Notes under the pieces: generated by a model
The model's database searches: none
Told to the model about the DNA's origin: nothing
Seen by the model: only the letters and a program-made list of their open reading frames with translations
Origin: Atherinomorus stipes
Taxonomy: Eukaryota; Chordata; Actinopteri; Atheriniformes; Atherinidae
Length of the DNA stretch: 64,000 bases
Assembly: GCA_023101725.1 (NCBI GenBank)
Contig: JALJCO010010476.1
Span: 2,731,001 to 2,795,000 of the forward strand
Direction: 5' to 3'
Shown here: positions 49,163-63,127 of the stretch, piece by piece
Position numbering within the stretch: position 1 is the stretch's first letter
How the letters are laid out: the number at the start of each line of letters is the position of its first letter
Position numbers and translations under genes: made by a program

Positions 49163-52100
49163 AATCCCATCCACCTCAGCCCTTCATGTCACCCTGAGAT
49201 TCACCCTACGATGATGTATCTGTCACAGTTGCATGATTATAGGTTAAGTTTGGTGTGAACTTCTGTCACTTTGTCAGTCATGTAATTTCCATCCCCTCCC
49301 AGAAAAGTGGAGTCTGTCCGCCGCTCACAGCTGCAGTCCGCCGACTACAGTCCAGCCGTGTGTCGGTGGCTCCCGTTATGGGCGGTGCGGTGGTCAGAGT
49401 GCTGATTTTATATGACAGTGAATATACAACCTTGCAAGGTGCCTCAATAAAAGTGCCTGTGTAAAGCTGCTGTTGCCTCACTGAAGCCTTCAAGTGCTCA
49501 TTTTCTTTCCAGGAGTGCAGCAGCAGCGGAAGGTGCTGAATGGGCTGTCCGTCTATGTCACAGCCGCAGCCCTTTTGTGACCCCTCTTATTCACAAACCC
49601 CCATTTCCATCCTTTTCCATATGTATGCAGCGGAAGCTGGGACCCCCACCACCACCGACAGAACAAGTCATCTACACACAGCTGAACCTCCAGCACAACC
49701 TGCAGACAGTCTGACCATTGTGCTTCCTCTGTCTCTGACGGAAGAGGAAGACACGGAGAGGACTTCCGAGTGCGATACGAACACACGCGTGCTTATGCTT
49801 TCCTCTCCGAGTGTGCGTCCGCTCGTGTGTTTCTGCTCCTGCGTGGGGAGAGATGAGCACTGCTGATAGAGGGCAGCATTTCCTCCCCCACCGCTGAGGC
49901 TCGTCGGGCTGGCTGTGTGAGGCTGCGAGGGTCCGGTCTCAGCAGGGTGTAAATGGTCTGCTCACAAACAGCTAGATGGATTGTTGCTGGTTTGAAGTAG
50001 ATTTCCAAATCAACCATTTGTCACCTTCTCCTGACATATAATCTCATTTTTTTGCTCCTCTTTGCTGAGTTTTTATCTTTCAGTACAAGATAACCTTTTC
50101 ATCTTATACCTAGCCCTGCCCATACTTGAGTCTTGACACTATAAAAGATACTTAAATCTGCAGGATACACATTTAAGATATACACCTATTAAAGATTAGG
50201 AAGTTATTCCAGCTGAACTTTGAGTAGGATGAACACACACCAGATCTTTTACTCACAGCTTGAACAGGAAGTTGTCTCATAAAACTCTGGTTTACTTCCC
50301 TTTTTGTTTTAACAGAATCAAAAATCTCAACTAGAACAAAAAAAATCTGTTCAAGCATCCTGCTGGAGAATGAGGATAAAATAAAGAAAAATATTCACAA
50401 ATTTTTATTACTTGTAACACTACAGCAAATCAGAAAACATCAACTTTCCTAAATATAAAAACAAAACAGTTTCAAAACATGTTTTGTAAATTTATTTTTT
50501 TAATTATGTTCTGTGAACTGTGCGTTCGCTCTGTTGTTGTTGTGTTTTCTACGTTTTATTGGTGTGTTTTTTTTTTTTTTACGTGTCTGGGGGTTTTAAC
50601 ATTTTACAAGGTGTAGCTTATTGTTTTATTAATGCGTCTCTAAGTTGTGTCTTCTCTTTTGTTTCATGACACATCATTGTGTTTTGTTTCGTCTGTAATG
50701 TTGTTATGTTTTGCACTCAGGGCCACAATATTTGAAACATTCCTGCGTGTTCCAGCCCTGAGCTGTGGCAGCGCTCACAGGCTCTCCGGTAGTTTCCGCA
50801 GAAGTGCTGTTTTGTATTTGGCAGTTGTGATATGCCATAAAGCCTGTTGTTTTACGCAGCTGTGCCTGATCCTGACTCTGATTTGCTGAGCCCAGAGATG
50901 AGCTGGGTAATGTGGGCCAGGCAGGTGCTGGAGAGTAGGACGCCTCCATCTGTCTTCCTGCCAAGTGACCCAGCACATGCCAATACCCAGTCAGTCGCTT
51001 TAGGAGAGAAAGACAGAGCATGTGCTGTATGAGAAAGACAGACAGTGAGGAAACCGTAGAAAGAAGAAGAAAAATAGGAAGTTGTAGTAGAGAAAAGCGG
51101 CGACTCAGTGGGAGTGTGCTCGAGTCCCCCCCCCCAGTAAACATCAGGTTGCAGGTGAGGAGGAGATGATTTTCCTAGAGTTGCTGCAGGGCTGCACAAA
51201 TACAGCAGAAAGTGGAAAAAGTCTCCATAGTTGTCATCTTGCTGACCCATGGCAGTATTTCCCGAGAGGAGCAGAATATTTTATCGTGAAGTGTTCAATC
51301 TCACTAAACAGGCTCCACTCAGGATTCCCCATGGGTGCACTAGCTGCTGTGGAAGTGCTGCCATACTGTGCATCAGGAGCGCTGTTGTTTGGCACTTCAG
51401 AGGTTTTAAAGCTGCCATGTTTCCATTTTTATAGGATTCTATTAATGAGTAAAACACAACGCAAAACTCTCAAAATGTATTTGCAAGTTGCTAGGATACT
51501 GGGCGATTAATTGATTGAGTGAGTGTGTTTAGAATGGAAATCTTGATAGCCTTTTGTAGCCGTCCGTCTTGAGCAGGTGCAAACATAATGCTTGCCCATC
51601 CAGCAATGCGACACCTCGTTCTCACGCAAGCAAACAGCATTATGACACTGACTGATGAATTGCTTGTCCTTGCTAAGTTAAATAAAGCACACACTGACAA
51701 ATACACAATTAAAATTGAAGAGTGTATCCATAGCAGAGCGGGCTTGAGGAACCTAAAGGCAAAGCTGCGGGCATCTTCAGCTCACCAGGTTAGTAAATAT
51801 TTGATGCTGGAGCAGCCATGCGTGCGTTCCTGTGAAGGGGGAGGTTACAAAAGTTAATGAGGTCTTTCCTTTACGTACATTGGTGCCAAAACTGTTTCTT
51901 TGGTGAGTTTTTTCTTTCTTTGCATTGACATGCTCACTTTGTGATGGCTCAGGGATTTTTCATTCTTACTAAGAGTGAATTGCAGAAAATGCAGCTGCAG
52001 TTCCCCTCCTTGCACCAGGGACTGCCACAATGCCTGTCTACTGCAGCAGTCGATGCCTATCCTCACTCTTTCCTCCCCCTCTTCCTCACATGTGCATGTG

Positions 52101-53865
52101 TTGTGTCAGCGTACCACCTAGATAGATGGCGTGCATTATTGTTTCTCACTGCTTTCCCCCTCCCGCCCGCAACGTCACCACTCCCCCCTGGCACAGAGAG
52201 GCAGAGCAGAATGAAGCCTGCTGTGTGTTAGCATACGGGGGTGTAAATAGCGTACAACTGTATGTTATGTACTGTAAGCTGAATGTGAGCTGCCCCATCA
52301 GATACTGTAACAGAGACACGCAGTTTATTCTTAGTAGAGTTGTGGTTGTCACTACTTGGATTCTTCAACAGCGCAGTGGACGTTTGCGTGTGTGCATGCA
52401 TGTGTCATCATTGCATAAGTGTGTGTGTGTGCGGTGTCTCTGTGTCCCTGCCGTTGCCTAAGTGGAAAGCAGTGGTCCATTTCAGAGATGCTAACTGAGA
52501 TGGTTTTGTTTCAAGTGGTGTGAGGAGTGACTCCAGGCAGCCCCGTTTCCGGTCCTTTGACGTTGCGGGACAATAAATTACAGAGATGTAAAATGACAAG
52601 CTTCAAAGGCCAGTTTGACATCAGATAGACAGCAGTGGAGATGTGGAGCTGCTGAAGATGATGCATCAGATGTGCTGCACTTGGACAATTCTTTCTTTTT
52701 CAGTGGTAATCGCTGCACCCTTTGATGGATGCATGCCTACATCAGGCATTTGTAGAGCATTATCAAAGATATGTATCCATCTACTCACAGCCCAAGATTT
52801 AAACCCTGTTTTTTCCCCCTCTTTCTCTCTCACACACGCCACACACACACACGTGCACTGGGGCTATAACTGGATCAAACATCAGAGCTTTTAGCAAAAT
52901 GCCACCTGACAAAACAGCTTTTAGTAGCCTTTTTAATACTTTCATATCTGGCCATATTTTATCTTGTCTTCATCAAATGATCCACTGCTCCCACGTTACA
53001 CCCACGATGAAGTCGTAATGACAAGTGATAGCGACTTTTTCTTTTTTTTTTTTTTTTTTACCATTTTGAGTATGTGACATGTTCATATCAGGGACTGTTG
53101 GCTTTGAGGATTGCTTTTGCACCTAATAACCTCTTCAACTTAGTCAGTGTTTGTTAAACAGGCGAACCAGCCTCATGTTTTCTGTCAGGAATGATGAAAG
53201 CAGCCGGCTTGTAAATGCTTGCAGATTTGTTTTGGTGTTTCTGTGGAGGAGTGTTGCCAGCTTGAGAGGGGCTAGAAATACTTGTTCAGTAAGTGGACTG
53301 AACCCTTGAAGGTCTTTTCTCACAAATCAGAGATTTTTTCTCAGCATGATTAGTCTTTTCATTGCCACTCAGGTGGTGCTGGGCAACATGCAAATACGGA
53401 GCGTTATTTTTAACTTATGCTCGTCCTTCAGCAAAACTGCCAAGTTGTGTTCTTACTGGTTTCCTTGTTACATTTCAGTGGCAGCAAGAATATACCTGAA
53501 ATTTAACCTTGAGAAGCTCTACTGTTTGCTTTTGTGTGCACTATTGACATCAGACTGTCGGTTTTATTGTTTGTTGTTGGGTTTTTTTCCACTTCTAGTC
53601 ACACATAATATTTTCCACAATCTCCACCAACCCTCATTTGCCTTCACTCTCAATTTAAATGCTGTCCACACACTGAGCATTTCCACCTGCTTGCTTCTGC
53701 TGAGGAGGTCAGACTCCTAACTCGAGATATCGATGTCAACTCAGGATATTTACTCAGGTATTTATCGCATATTGATCAGGACTGACATCCCCGTGAGCAG
53801 CTCAGATTATTGAATTAGACTGCATTCTCACACAACACACATGCAGCCTCAGGCCTCCTCTCACT

Positions 53866-53866
53866 G

Positions 53867-53898
<32 letters not shown>

Positions 53899-53909
53899 AA
53901 ACACACACA
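53866..53909. repeat. (CA)n microsatellite
   Basis: About 40 bases of CA dinucleotides with one CTCA interruption inside the igf2bp2 intron. Confidence 0.9.
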
Positions 53910-56900
53910 TACAGCTCTGAACTCAGCCCATCTCCTGTCCACTTCCTGTCCATAGCCCCCTGCCTCATTTCCCAGAGTAGGTCAGGATCTGGAGCCGTTT
54001 TAGCTGCAGGATTAAAGTCAGACAGGGATAATGCCACTTCAGCCACTTGTGAGTCACATGACACAAGATGATCTAAGGGTTTTGGGAGGAGCACTATAAT
54101 GTAATTAATGCATTGGGGGCTTTTATCCATGTGACTCCACCCACTTGTAGAACCGTAACCGCTATGTAAAAAATGCTGTCATGCAGATGGCAGTGAGGAC
54201 ATCAGGGATGGTGAGGATAGGTTGCTTGTTTCCACCCACATTGATGCTTCTCTTCACTCATTCCTGGCTCAGAACTGCCTGTTAATGCAATTCTAACCTT
54301 AAACCTGTTAGTCCTGCACCCCCCAACCCCCAGCATAATGGCGCCCTATATACATAATACCACTGCCTCTACTACACTTGTATAAAACACTTGTGAAAAA
54401 CAAAAAAACTGCTAATTGTCAGTGAGATTTATTTATTTATTTTTTTCACATGGATTATTATAAAAGTGGTGAATCAAAAGTTTTGGTGATGAATTCTGAA
54501 GTAATTTATTTCAGTTCCAAACACTTGATAATTGCTAAATGCTAATGGCATGTAACTAGCTACTTTTTAAAAATTGATCTTTAATTTGTTAAAACCTTAA
54601 TTTGTATTTGTATTGAAGTATTTTTTTTTAAATAATTGTTTTTATGGAAAATACAAGTAAACACAATACAAAAGAATGCAGGTAAATATTCAAATACAGA
54701 AAAATACAGTTCAAATACAGAAAAAAGGGAAAGATAGTTGTATTTATTTCCAAATTCCTCTGAAATGAAAGTGAAACTGAATTGCAAAACGAGCTAACTA
54801 AACAAAGTAGCTTCAACACTATATGCTTGGCTGTGGTTCCAGAGAAACGCTGTGTGTGTCACAGTGTTTCCAAATGCTTCGCTCTGCCGCTGCTCGGAGG
54901 GCCAGGACTCCTCAGTGACAGCAGCTGTGACTGGCAGGGGTGCGTTTGGAAATATGTTCCCATTGACCAGACTTGCCAGCGTTCCTGTCTCTCAGAGGAT
55001 GATTCTCCTCTCGCCTCCAGCTCGTTACCATACGTTATTTTCACTCTGTAAGAGGAACTTCCCTGCAGACAGGGGGAGGGGGAAAAAACAAAAGGAGAGG
55101 AGGTGCGCTCTTGTGTTTGAGTGTGAACAAGCAAAGCTTGCTCTCCAGAGGGAGCTGGAGGAAGGAGTGAGGCGGGCAGACAGAGGGACGATGAGAGACG
55201 ACAAGCAGACAGACAGACAGAGAGGAAAGCAGGCAGGCCAACAGTTTGAGGGCTTGCGTAATGTTGAGCGTTGTACGTGCAGCAAGTTAACCCTGCTGGG
55301 ACCTACACCTAAGGCAGGCGGGCTCAGCCTTCCAAGCTACAGTATAATACCTCATGGCTTTCAGATTAAAGGATGAGACCTAAGGAGCAAGCTGCACAAA
55401 CTCAACATAAAGCAACAGAAGCAGCCATGAGGAGCAGCTAACAGCGGACCACTGCACCGCCGCAGTATGAGCTGGTATCCACCTGTCAATAGCTCCAGGC
55501 ACTGAGGTGTGTGAGAAACAGACACAGAATCAGCGTGCGCCTGTAGAAAGCTATGCATTAGAGCTGGTGTTAGATGTGTGAGTTGCTTCCCTGTAGGTTG
55601 CCTGTGTGTTTTTTGATGGGGACTCAGCTGTCTGCAGTTTGTGAAGTAGCAGAGTGGAGGAGCAGGAAGGCTTTTGATCCACACAAAACTGAGCAGCAGA
55701 GGTCCACTAGGATCATCTCTATCTTTCCCCTTTTTTTATTGTTTGGTCAGCCACTTGTGGCTCAGCACTGTAGGTCATAGTTCCCATCACCAACAGTTTA
55801 AAATGTAAACGCTGTGATTACATCTGATTGCTTTGGTTTAATTTCTGCATGATAAGCAAAAGTCACTTCTGCGCAGGGTTAAACACAACTTTTCGCACCT
55901 CCTCCCACAAGTTTAACACTCCCGTCTGGAGGCAGAGCGCAACAACTTTAGAAGGCAGCAGGAATTTATCGTTAGATTTATGTGTGTGATGTAAATTTTG
56001 ATGTACTTTCTTTTTTAAATCCAACACATGCAATTGAATTTGTAGTGCGGCTAAATATTCAGGATTCTCCAAAGGCATACATTAAGAATTTAAAGCTTTT
56101 TGTTTTTAAATGTTTTAAAACTATCCTGAAGAAATGTTTCTTAAATCTGAGTTAGCAAACAGTTAAAATATTTTTTTCTTTTGTTGGATCAATGTAATCG
56201 AAGTGCAGACACTTCAGACTTTAAATCCTCAATTGTCTCATTGAGGTTTCAGTAGTGATACTTAATCTTAGGATTACAGTACAGTAGTACACAACACTAG
56301 TAAGATACTTTCTAAAGGCACAAAACCCAACAGTGTAATAATCTCTGTTGTGATTTCTTGCCTCGCTGGGCTGAAATATGTGTAGCACAATGCGTATTTA
56401 TGGGGATGTAAAACATATTGTACTAAATGTAAATCCCTGCATTTGATTTCAAACGTGCGCATAAACGCATGTTCAGGGCAACGCTTCAGTGTTCAGTTGA
56501 TGTGTTGGTGCAAACTGGTTTAATTTGAAATGGATTGTGCCACAGAAATGTGTAGAGGAAACATTTTTAAAATACTCATTTTATTGAATTAGCAGGCATG
56601 ACGGAGGGAATTGTGTTTTGTGTCACCCTGTGGTATTGTAGCTCTGACTGGAAATTAGTTTTGCAAAGATTACACCTGAGGACTGAAGACTACGTTACAT
56701 CTGTAACTGTATGCAGATGGAAGTTGAATGTATATATTAGTTTATTTATTCCTTTTTTAATGTTATTGTGTTGATGTGATGCTCACCTGCAAGCTTGTGC
56801 ATGGTGAGAAAAACATGCCTGGGGATCATATTCCTCAAAGTAAATATTGTATTATCATAAGCTGTTTCTTATGCTGTGTACACCTCAAACTGAATTAAAT

Positions 56901-58539
56901 CTATTGAATCATCTTAAATGAACCTCAGTTTGAGGAACTGGATCACAATTCAATTCTTAAACTGCCCTTCCAACTAATAAACCTCGTTTATTAACTTTGC
57001 GCTCCAAGTGATGGACGAGGAAAACAGGCTTCTTTATTTACACTTTTCTATTAACCAGCTGAGTGATTGTTGACAGCGGGGAGCAGACACACGTCAACAG
57101 GAAGGCTGTGGCTTCTATTCGAGCCGCATGTGTTTCCCTGCCGCGCGCCACATTGAAAACTAACATGTGAAGAGAAACAGGCAGGCAGGTAAGCCTGCTG
57201 AATTCTGATGAGTCCTCGCCCACAGAGGTCTGGAAGGGGAGACAGAAACAGGCACCTGAGCAATACATACTGAGATGAGACGGTTAGCAACACTGTGGAG
57301 CGGCAGCTTTGTTCACTCTGCAGTATCGATGGGAAAAATATGTAGTAACGGAACATAGAAAGGAGGAGATACGATGCTTGTTTTCCAGAAGACTTATGGG
57401 GGAGAGGTTTTTGAGTATTACAAATGAATGCCTTGGGAAATGGAGTTATTTTAATAAAACTCAATGTGACAGTATTCCAGATACTGTACATTTTTTGACA
57501 AATTAGACATCTGTCAATAATTATTTGGATGAATTAAAAGTTTTTGTAATATTAAAAAGCATTTGTATAACTTTGTTTATAAAACTGGAAACAGTTTCCT
57601 GATGGGAGATTTAATATTTAATCAATGTTTGTCCAGTCAGAGTTAAATGGATGTAAATATGATGTGACAAACAAGAAATAACTACTACTTAACTTGCATT
57701 TCTTGCTCATGATTTGATTGTGCATCAGTCTCATTGCTTTTGTCAGTTTTACTGGAAGCCGTAGTTTTCCTTAAGCTCTGAAAGTACCTAACCTGCAGCA
57801 CCAAACTGCTTATTAACAGTTTAATAGGATAAGATGCAGTAACTAGCTGGTGAGCTCAGCAGGGCATTTAGTTAAAGAGACTGGTGGTGTCATCGCAGAG
57901 CAAAGCTGGAGCTGAAAGGTGAGAAAATGTTTCATATCAAGAGGCGCACATCTAATACATGAAATACTAATGAACCTCTGGATGTGAAGGACTGTAGAAA
58001 TGATAAATGAGTTATAAGCAATAAATAATAAATAGATAAGGATTATGAAATATAGTGGCCAAAGATATTTTAAAAATTCCACGATCATTCTAGTATAGTA
58101 ATATTGTACTTACTGTTTTATGTTAGTGTCCAGCACTTTGTTTCAACATTGTTGTGTTAAAGTGCTATACAAATCAAATTCAGTTGAGCTGAGTTGAATG
58201 ATATTTACTTGGCTGTTTAAAACAAACAAACAAACAAACAAAAAAAAAGGAAACAAAAAAGACTTTTATCCTAATCCTTCAGTGGTTGTCCACTGATTAC
58301 TGATTGTTTTTGCTTTTACTGCTTTATATGACGTAATTTTGACTAAAATGTTGAATTCTGGAGGATGATGTTGGCTTGTTTGGTAGATTTTGCTAAGGAA
58401 AGGAGCTGCATTGCTCCCTCTCTTGCCTCCCTCCTTCAGCACAAGAAACACGGGAGCATTGCTTATGAAAGGATAGCAGATGCTGCCGTCCCTCAAGGCC
58501 AGAACTTCTACTCAGTTTCATGCAGTCATACTTCCTTGG

Positions 58540-59045
58540 ATTCATCCACTCATTTTCTATGCCATTTATTCCAATCCAGGGTTGCAGAAAAGCTCCAATC
58601 AGCAGAGTACATCCTGGACAGGTTGCTAGTCTATCGGAGGGCTTTCCTAGAATTCATGTAAAAAAAAAAAATATGACGAGGAGGTGTGAGAATCCATTTT
58701 CTGCCTGACAACAATATACACAAAATTTATTCATTTATATAGATGTAAACATTTTGGAACCTGTTCATTATGGCTCTATAACTCTGAATCTACAAGTTTA
58801 GTACAGTATTGTTTAAATTCTTTATTTATACAGGTAGTCCCATTGAGACATGCAGTCTCATTTGCATTTCCATATCTCATTTCCCTATTAAACTAACAAG
58901 CATGTCTTTGGATGATGGAAGGAAGCCAGAGTACTCGGAGAGAACCCAGGCAGACATGGGGAGAACATGCAAACTCCACACAGAAAAGGCCACTGTTCAA
59001 ACGCCTCTCCGGTGGTGTAACCACCACACCACCGTGCAGCCCTTA
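58540..59045. mobile_element. Degenerate teleost interspersed repeat
   Basis: Two conserved blocks are visible. One is TCATCCACTCATTTTCTATGCC with GGACAGGTTGCTAGTCTATCGGAGGGC (58543-58645), and the other is ATGTCTTTGGATGATGGAAGG through GGGAGAACATGCAAACTCCACACAG (about 58901-58985). These are the hallmark phrases of a very abundant fish repeat. The middle is replaced or decayed. I recall the motif but cannot name the family with certainty. Confidence 0.7.
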
Positions 59046-59621
59046 TTGCAGTCTTTTCTCCTTCCCCTTCCCATCTTGTTTAGGGATAGTGTTTAGAAAA
59101 AGGAGCTTTTTTTCCCCTCAATTTATAACAGTATAATTATACAAATTGTGTCAAGCTCAGGTAAGATTTCATAAGCCCCTTATCAAGGCTTATGACCTAT
59201 TTCACAGGTTTAAAGGTGTCGTATCACAAAAAATGGACTCTTATGAGCTTTTAACCATGTCAGTGTGTCATGTCTTCATAAAACTTTAATTAAGGCTTTA
59301 TTTTTCTTCATTCATGCATATTTGAGTAATCTATATCAATCTAGATGGATTTTTAGTTCAAGTTCTACCTTCCTTCCAACGGCTACCATAAAAGTACCTA
59401 CATGAAAATCATTTCACTAAATTTTACCAATCATGAAGCACCAAATACGTGTGTGCAGCATCATAGCAAGACGCCTACTTTGTCCGAGAAAAACTCCAAG
59501 AATCCTAATCTATCCGCTCTCTCTGAGGAAAAAAGCGAACAGCCCGCCGGAAGACTTTCTCTGAGACAAGCAGCCGTCAGCAAACAGAAGTTTGCTCCAG
59601 AGTTCAGAAGAAAAGCTTCTC

Positions 59622-59625
<4 letters not shown>

Positions 59626-59660
<35 letters not shown>

Positions 59661-59661
59661 T
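59626..59661. repeat. (CT)n microsatellite ending in a T run
   Basis: About 26 bases of CT dinucleotide followed by nine T residues. It creates Arg/Glu and Leu/Ser ORFs in several frames that are not genes. Confidence 0.95.
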
Positions 59662-60694
59662 CATATTTTAGCTCCAGAGATGGCAAGTTGGAAAATGTGG
59701 TTGCGTTTGGCGTGGGAGTTTATTTGTTGTACCAGACAATGGATCAACTTGCTAGAAGTGGTTAGATTTCTCCTTCAGAATCAGAAATAACCCTCAGCTT
59801 TCTGTGTGAACTTCACTCCTGACAGCTTTATAGATCTCAGGCAGTAAAGGTTTTTTTTTTTTCTGTGATTACTTCTGAAACCTGACGCAGTTCCAACCTT
59901 AGAAACACCTCATGGACAGACAACAACACCGTGATGAGTGAAAACATTTCCCAGCTCAATGCTAAACCTTAGCTTATGACGTATTAAAGCATAAGCCCCG
60001 AGAAACCGTGGGTTATAGGTTTTTTTTTTTTTTTACAACGGATTCAAGGAGCTTATTGCTTTTATAAAACGGTTGCATTGCATATTGTCTATATATAAAT
60101 AAACACAAACACACAAAAATGAAAAAAAATATGGGTAATAATGAAATAATACAATGGAGATCTATTTGTTCTCCCACCAGTAAGATTAAGTGGACAGCAT
60201 GGTTACTAAGCAACTCAGCTTGTACACAAGTAGCAGAGTATCTCTTAAGACAAAGATGTTTTCCTAAGATTTGGCCTGTCATCAAGACAAATGCAGATTT
60301 TACTTTATTTCATTTTATTTTTTAATCTATTTATTGATTTTGGCATTAAAAACATTCATTTGAAAATTCAGGCCAAAGTGAAAATTTAGTTTACCTCGTT
60401 TATGCATCTGCGTGTGGACATTAATAACCGGGGTTTTAAGTTTTAAACGTCACTGCCTGTGACAAAATCTGCCCTGATCACATTTGCGACCTGTATTACT
60501 GTGTCGTTACCGTCCAGGCGAACAAGCTGTGAACCGGGTCAGCGGAGTTTTCACTTGTTTAAAACGGGCGATCAGACAGATGACCCGCTCAGATCCGACG
60601 GCCTGCTCAGCCGACTTTTATTTTATTTTGTTAACTTTGCACCCAAAGATCCTTCATTTATTTTGTTAAAGAAAGCCTCTTTCCACCTGCAAAC

Positions 60695-60780
60695 GCTTTC
60701 CCTCCATTTAAGCAGCAAACTGCTTAAATGGAGGGAAAGCAGCATTTAAGCATTTAAGCAGCAAACTGCTTAAATGGAGG
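60695..60780. repeat. Perfect 21-bp palindrome plus partial second copy
   Basis: The arm at 60695-60715 (GCTTTCCCTCCATTTAAGCA plus G) is followed by a 4-base loop CAAA (60716-60719) and its exact reverse complement at 60720-60740. About 30 bases on, an 11-bp arm CATTTAAGCAG (60751-60761) again flanks CAAA and its complement (60766-60776). The two hairpins share arm sequence and loop, so one derived from the other by local duplication. Confidence 0.95.
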
Positions 60781-61129
60781 CCCGTCATTACTTCTTTTTC
60801 CCCGTTTCATTTCTCCGTCCATATTAATATTTCTCCATACACGGACTTAAATCAGATTAAGTATTAAAACATGGATTAACAAGGAGCACTTCTCCCAGGT
60901 CATCGCCTGGCTGACGATGAAGGAGCGAACCCTCAGAAACAGCTCAACCCTGTGAATGTGCTTAATATACTTCTGCAGGTCGGTTTGGGCGGATTTTTCT
61001 TCCAAAAAGGTGGTGTGGACTCGATTTTTATTTATTCTTTTTTTTCATTCTTTCTTTTTTTCGGGAAGATATTCGTTTTACAAAAATTCGGCTGCATTCA
61101 CCCTCATCAATTCAGGATATCTGGGCTCG

Positions 61130-62143
61130 TTAAAGGCGCTATACCTGATATTTCACATTTGCGAACCATGAGCGAGGTGAACAGTGTAGTTTGAACTGTA
61201 AGCCCCGCCCCTAACTGTTTCTTCCAGTGAGAAACGCTCCTACTCTCATTTTTTCTCTCCTCCCACTCAACATGCACCAAATAACGTGCACGTTTCATAC
61301 TTGTGCACAAAGAAACTCTCCAGAGAAAGCTTGCATCTTCCAGTGAAATTACTGTTTTGGTTGCAGTAAATGGCTGCGGATCAGGTAAATGACATTTTCT
61401 ATCATAACCGGTAGTTTACCGTAACTACAGTTATGTACACAGATGCACAGTTATGACGAGTTATGATGTTATAACCGACGTTACAACATGACAGTCTGAT
61501 AAAGTTTCTAACCGGCCCCTTCGAGAAGCAGTGATGTAAAGCTTTGTCGTGTTACAGTGTAAATATCACTATGTATTATATACGGTAGACCAGCAGAGGA
61601 AGCACCAGCACCCGAGGACGTAAATGTTACTGAGAAGAAAGTTATTGAAAAAAATACCTGTCCAGGCGGACTTCGAGTCCACATTCAGTCCGAGGCGTCC
61701 AGCTGCTCTCTACCTTCAGTGCAATCCACCGAGAACACAAACTTTATTCCTTCTTTGGTCTCTCCTGCGTTTCATCTCTCTCCTCCTCAGTTTTGATGCT
61801 TTCAGGCTGTTTTGCTGCGGTATCGCCACTTTCCCTTCGGCAGACGCCCTGCGGTTCTGTTTACAAGTGCTACCGTGCACGCGGGAGAGGAGGGGGCTTC
61901 TTGTTAGAAAATGCTGTGAGTGGCTGACAGGAAACAGAAACTTATGTAGAATGAACCGCATTGGCATGAGGAGAGCGTCACGCCATCCTTAGAAACCTAA
62001 ACTAAAAAGGCCTGGATTCATGCACATACGCAATCAATGAGTGATTTTATTTTTATGAAATTACTTCTTTTAACACACATTATACTGTGTAGAAAGCATT
62101 TCTCTGAAAGAGATTAAAATAAAATAAGGTACAGGGCCTTTAA
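61130..62143. mobile_element. Candidate non-autonomous DNA transposon
   Basis: The left end TTAAAGGCGCTATACCTGAT and the right end, which reads TTAAAGGCCCTGTACCTTAT on the other strand, are terminal inverted repeats matching at about 17 of 20 positions. The body holds no recognisable transposase. I did not find a clear target duplication, so boundaries and superfamily are tentative. Confidence 0.6.
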
Positions 62144-62704
62144 TGTTGTTACTTTCATTCATACTGCAGTTAAAATAATGTTTAATGTTTGGAGAAACGG
62201 TGGCGTTTATTTGGCGGCAGGTGTTTTTGTGCAGACATATAACGTTGGCTGGTCTCCACAGCCTCCTGTCATTAAATTCCAGTACGATTGGAGAGTCGTC
62301 TGACACTCATGTCCCGTCACAGACATCATCTGGCTTTATGCGGCATCGGACAGTTTCTGTGCTTTGCTGCTTCTCGGGCAGCGATTAGATGAACTCGGTG
62401 CCGTTTCAACAGAACGACAGCTGCTTTGCAAATGCGAAGCAACATGCCCGCGGGGAATCAACGCAGTTATGTCCAACCACTCATCCAACCTGGATGATCC
62501 AGGTTCAGGCCACCCAGCAAATCAAAATTCACCACAAAGTCTACAATAGTCTGGAAACAAATGTAATCCAACGAGTGGGTCAAACACAGAGCAGTTGGTT
62601 GCTAGGCAACGCAACACTTGTTTATGCTGGCGCAGGGATATTTTGTGCTGCGGTCTACTGGAACTACGTGTGGGTTACAGCCACACCGTTCCAGTGTTTA
62701 CAAA

Positions 62705-63127
62705 TAATGCTGCGTTCCATTTTCCTCTGAACTGGGAAGTGGGAACTGGGGGTGACGTCACACCCAACCAACTTGCATTCCAGCTCACTGGTCAGAAACC
62801 AGTTAGCAGCCTAGCAAAACACCGTGTTTGCTAAGGCTATTGCTATTAGCCGTTGTTAGCACAGCTGGCGTTGTAGTTCACATATACCACATGAAAAATG
62901 TGAATTACACTACAGCAGCTTCCCCCTACATCTGTATAAACCAATACTACGTGTACGATTGATTTATGCAACAAAATATAAGTAAGACGTGTAAATATAT
63001 GTAACATTACAGGAGCTTCTAAAACTGCTAACACTGGTCGCGGCCATCTTTAAATCTGAACTCGGAGCTGTGAGAGTTGTCCGACTTTCCGAGTAGGAAA
63101 TCCGACTTCAGGGGGGCGTTCCAGTTG
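62705..63127. mobile_element. Possible MITE relic with CGTTCCA-type ends
   Basis: The left part CTGCGTTCCATTTTCCTC...GGTGACGTCAC and the right part TCCGACTTTCCGAGTAGGAA...GGCGTTCCAG resemble a family of fish non-autonomous elements with GCGTTCCA termini. Terminal complementarity is weak here, so confidence is low. Confidence 0.35.

Noticed and set aside
50704..51144. 146-codon minus-strand ORF
   Set aside because: Several overlapping frames on both strands are open here because of base composition. No domain, signal peptide with mature part, or homology recognised.
54852..55376. 174-codon plus-strand ORF in the igf2bp2 intron
   Set aside because: Longest ORF of the intron, but its low-complexity Arg/Gln/Glu part comes from a purine-rich stretch, other frames are open too, no family motif is seen and there is no splice context.
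57051..57491. 146-codon minus-strand ORF with hydrophobic and Cys-rich parts
   Set aside because: No recognisable motif, an overlapping open frame lies on the same strand, and it sits in intronic sequence.
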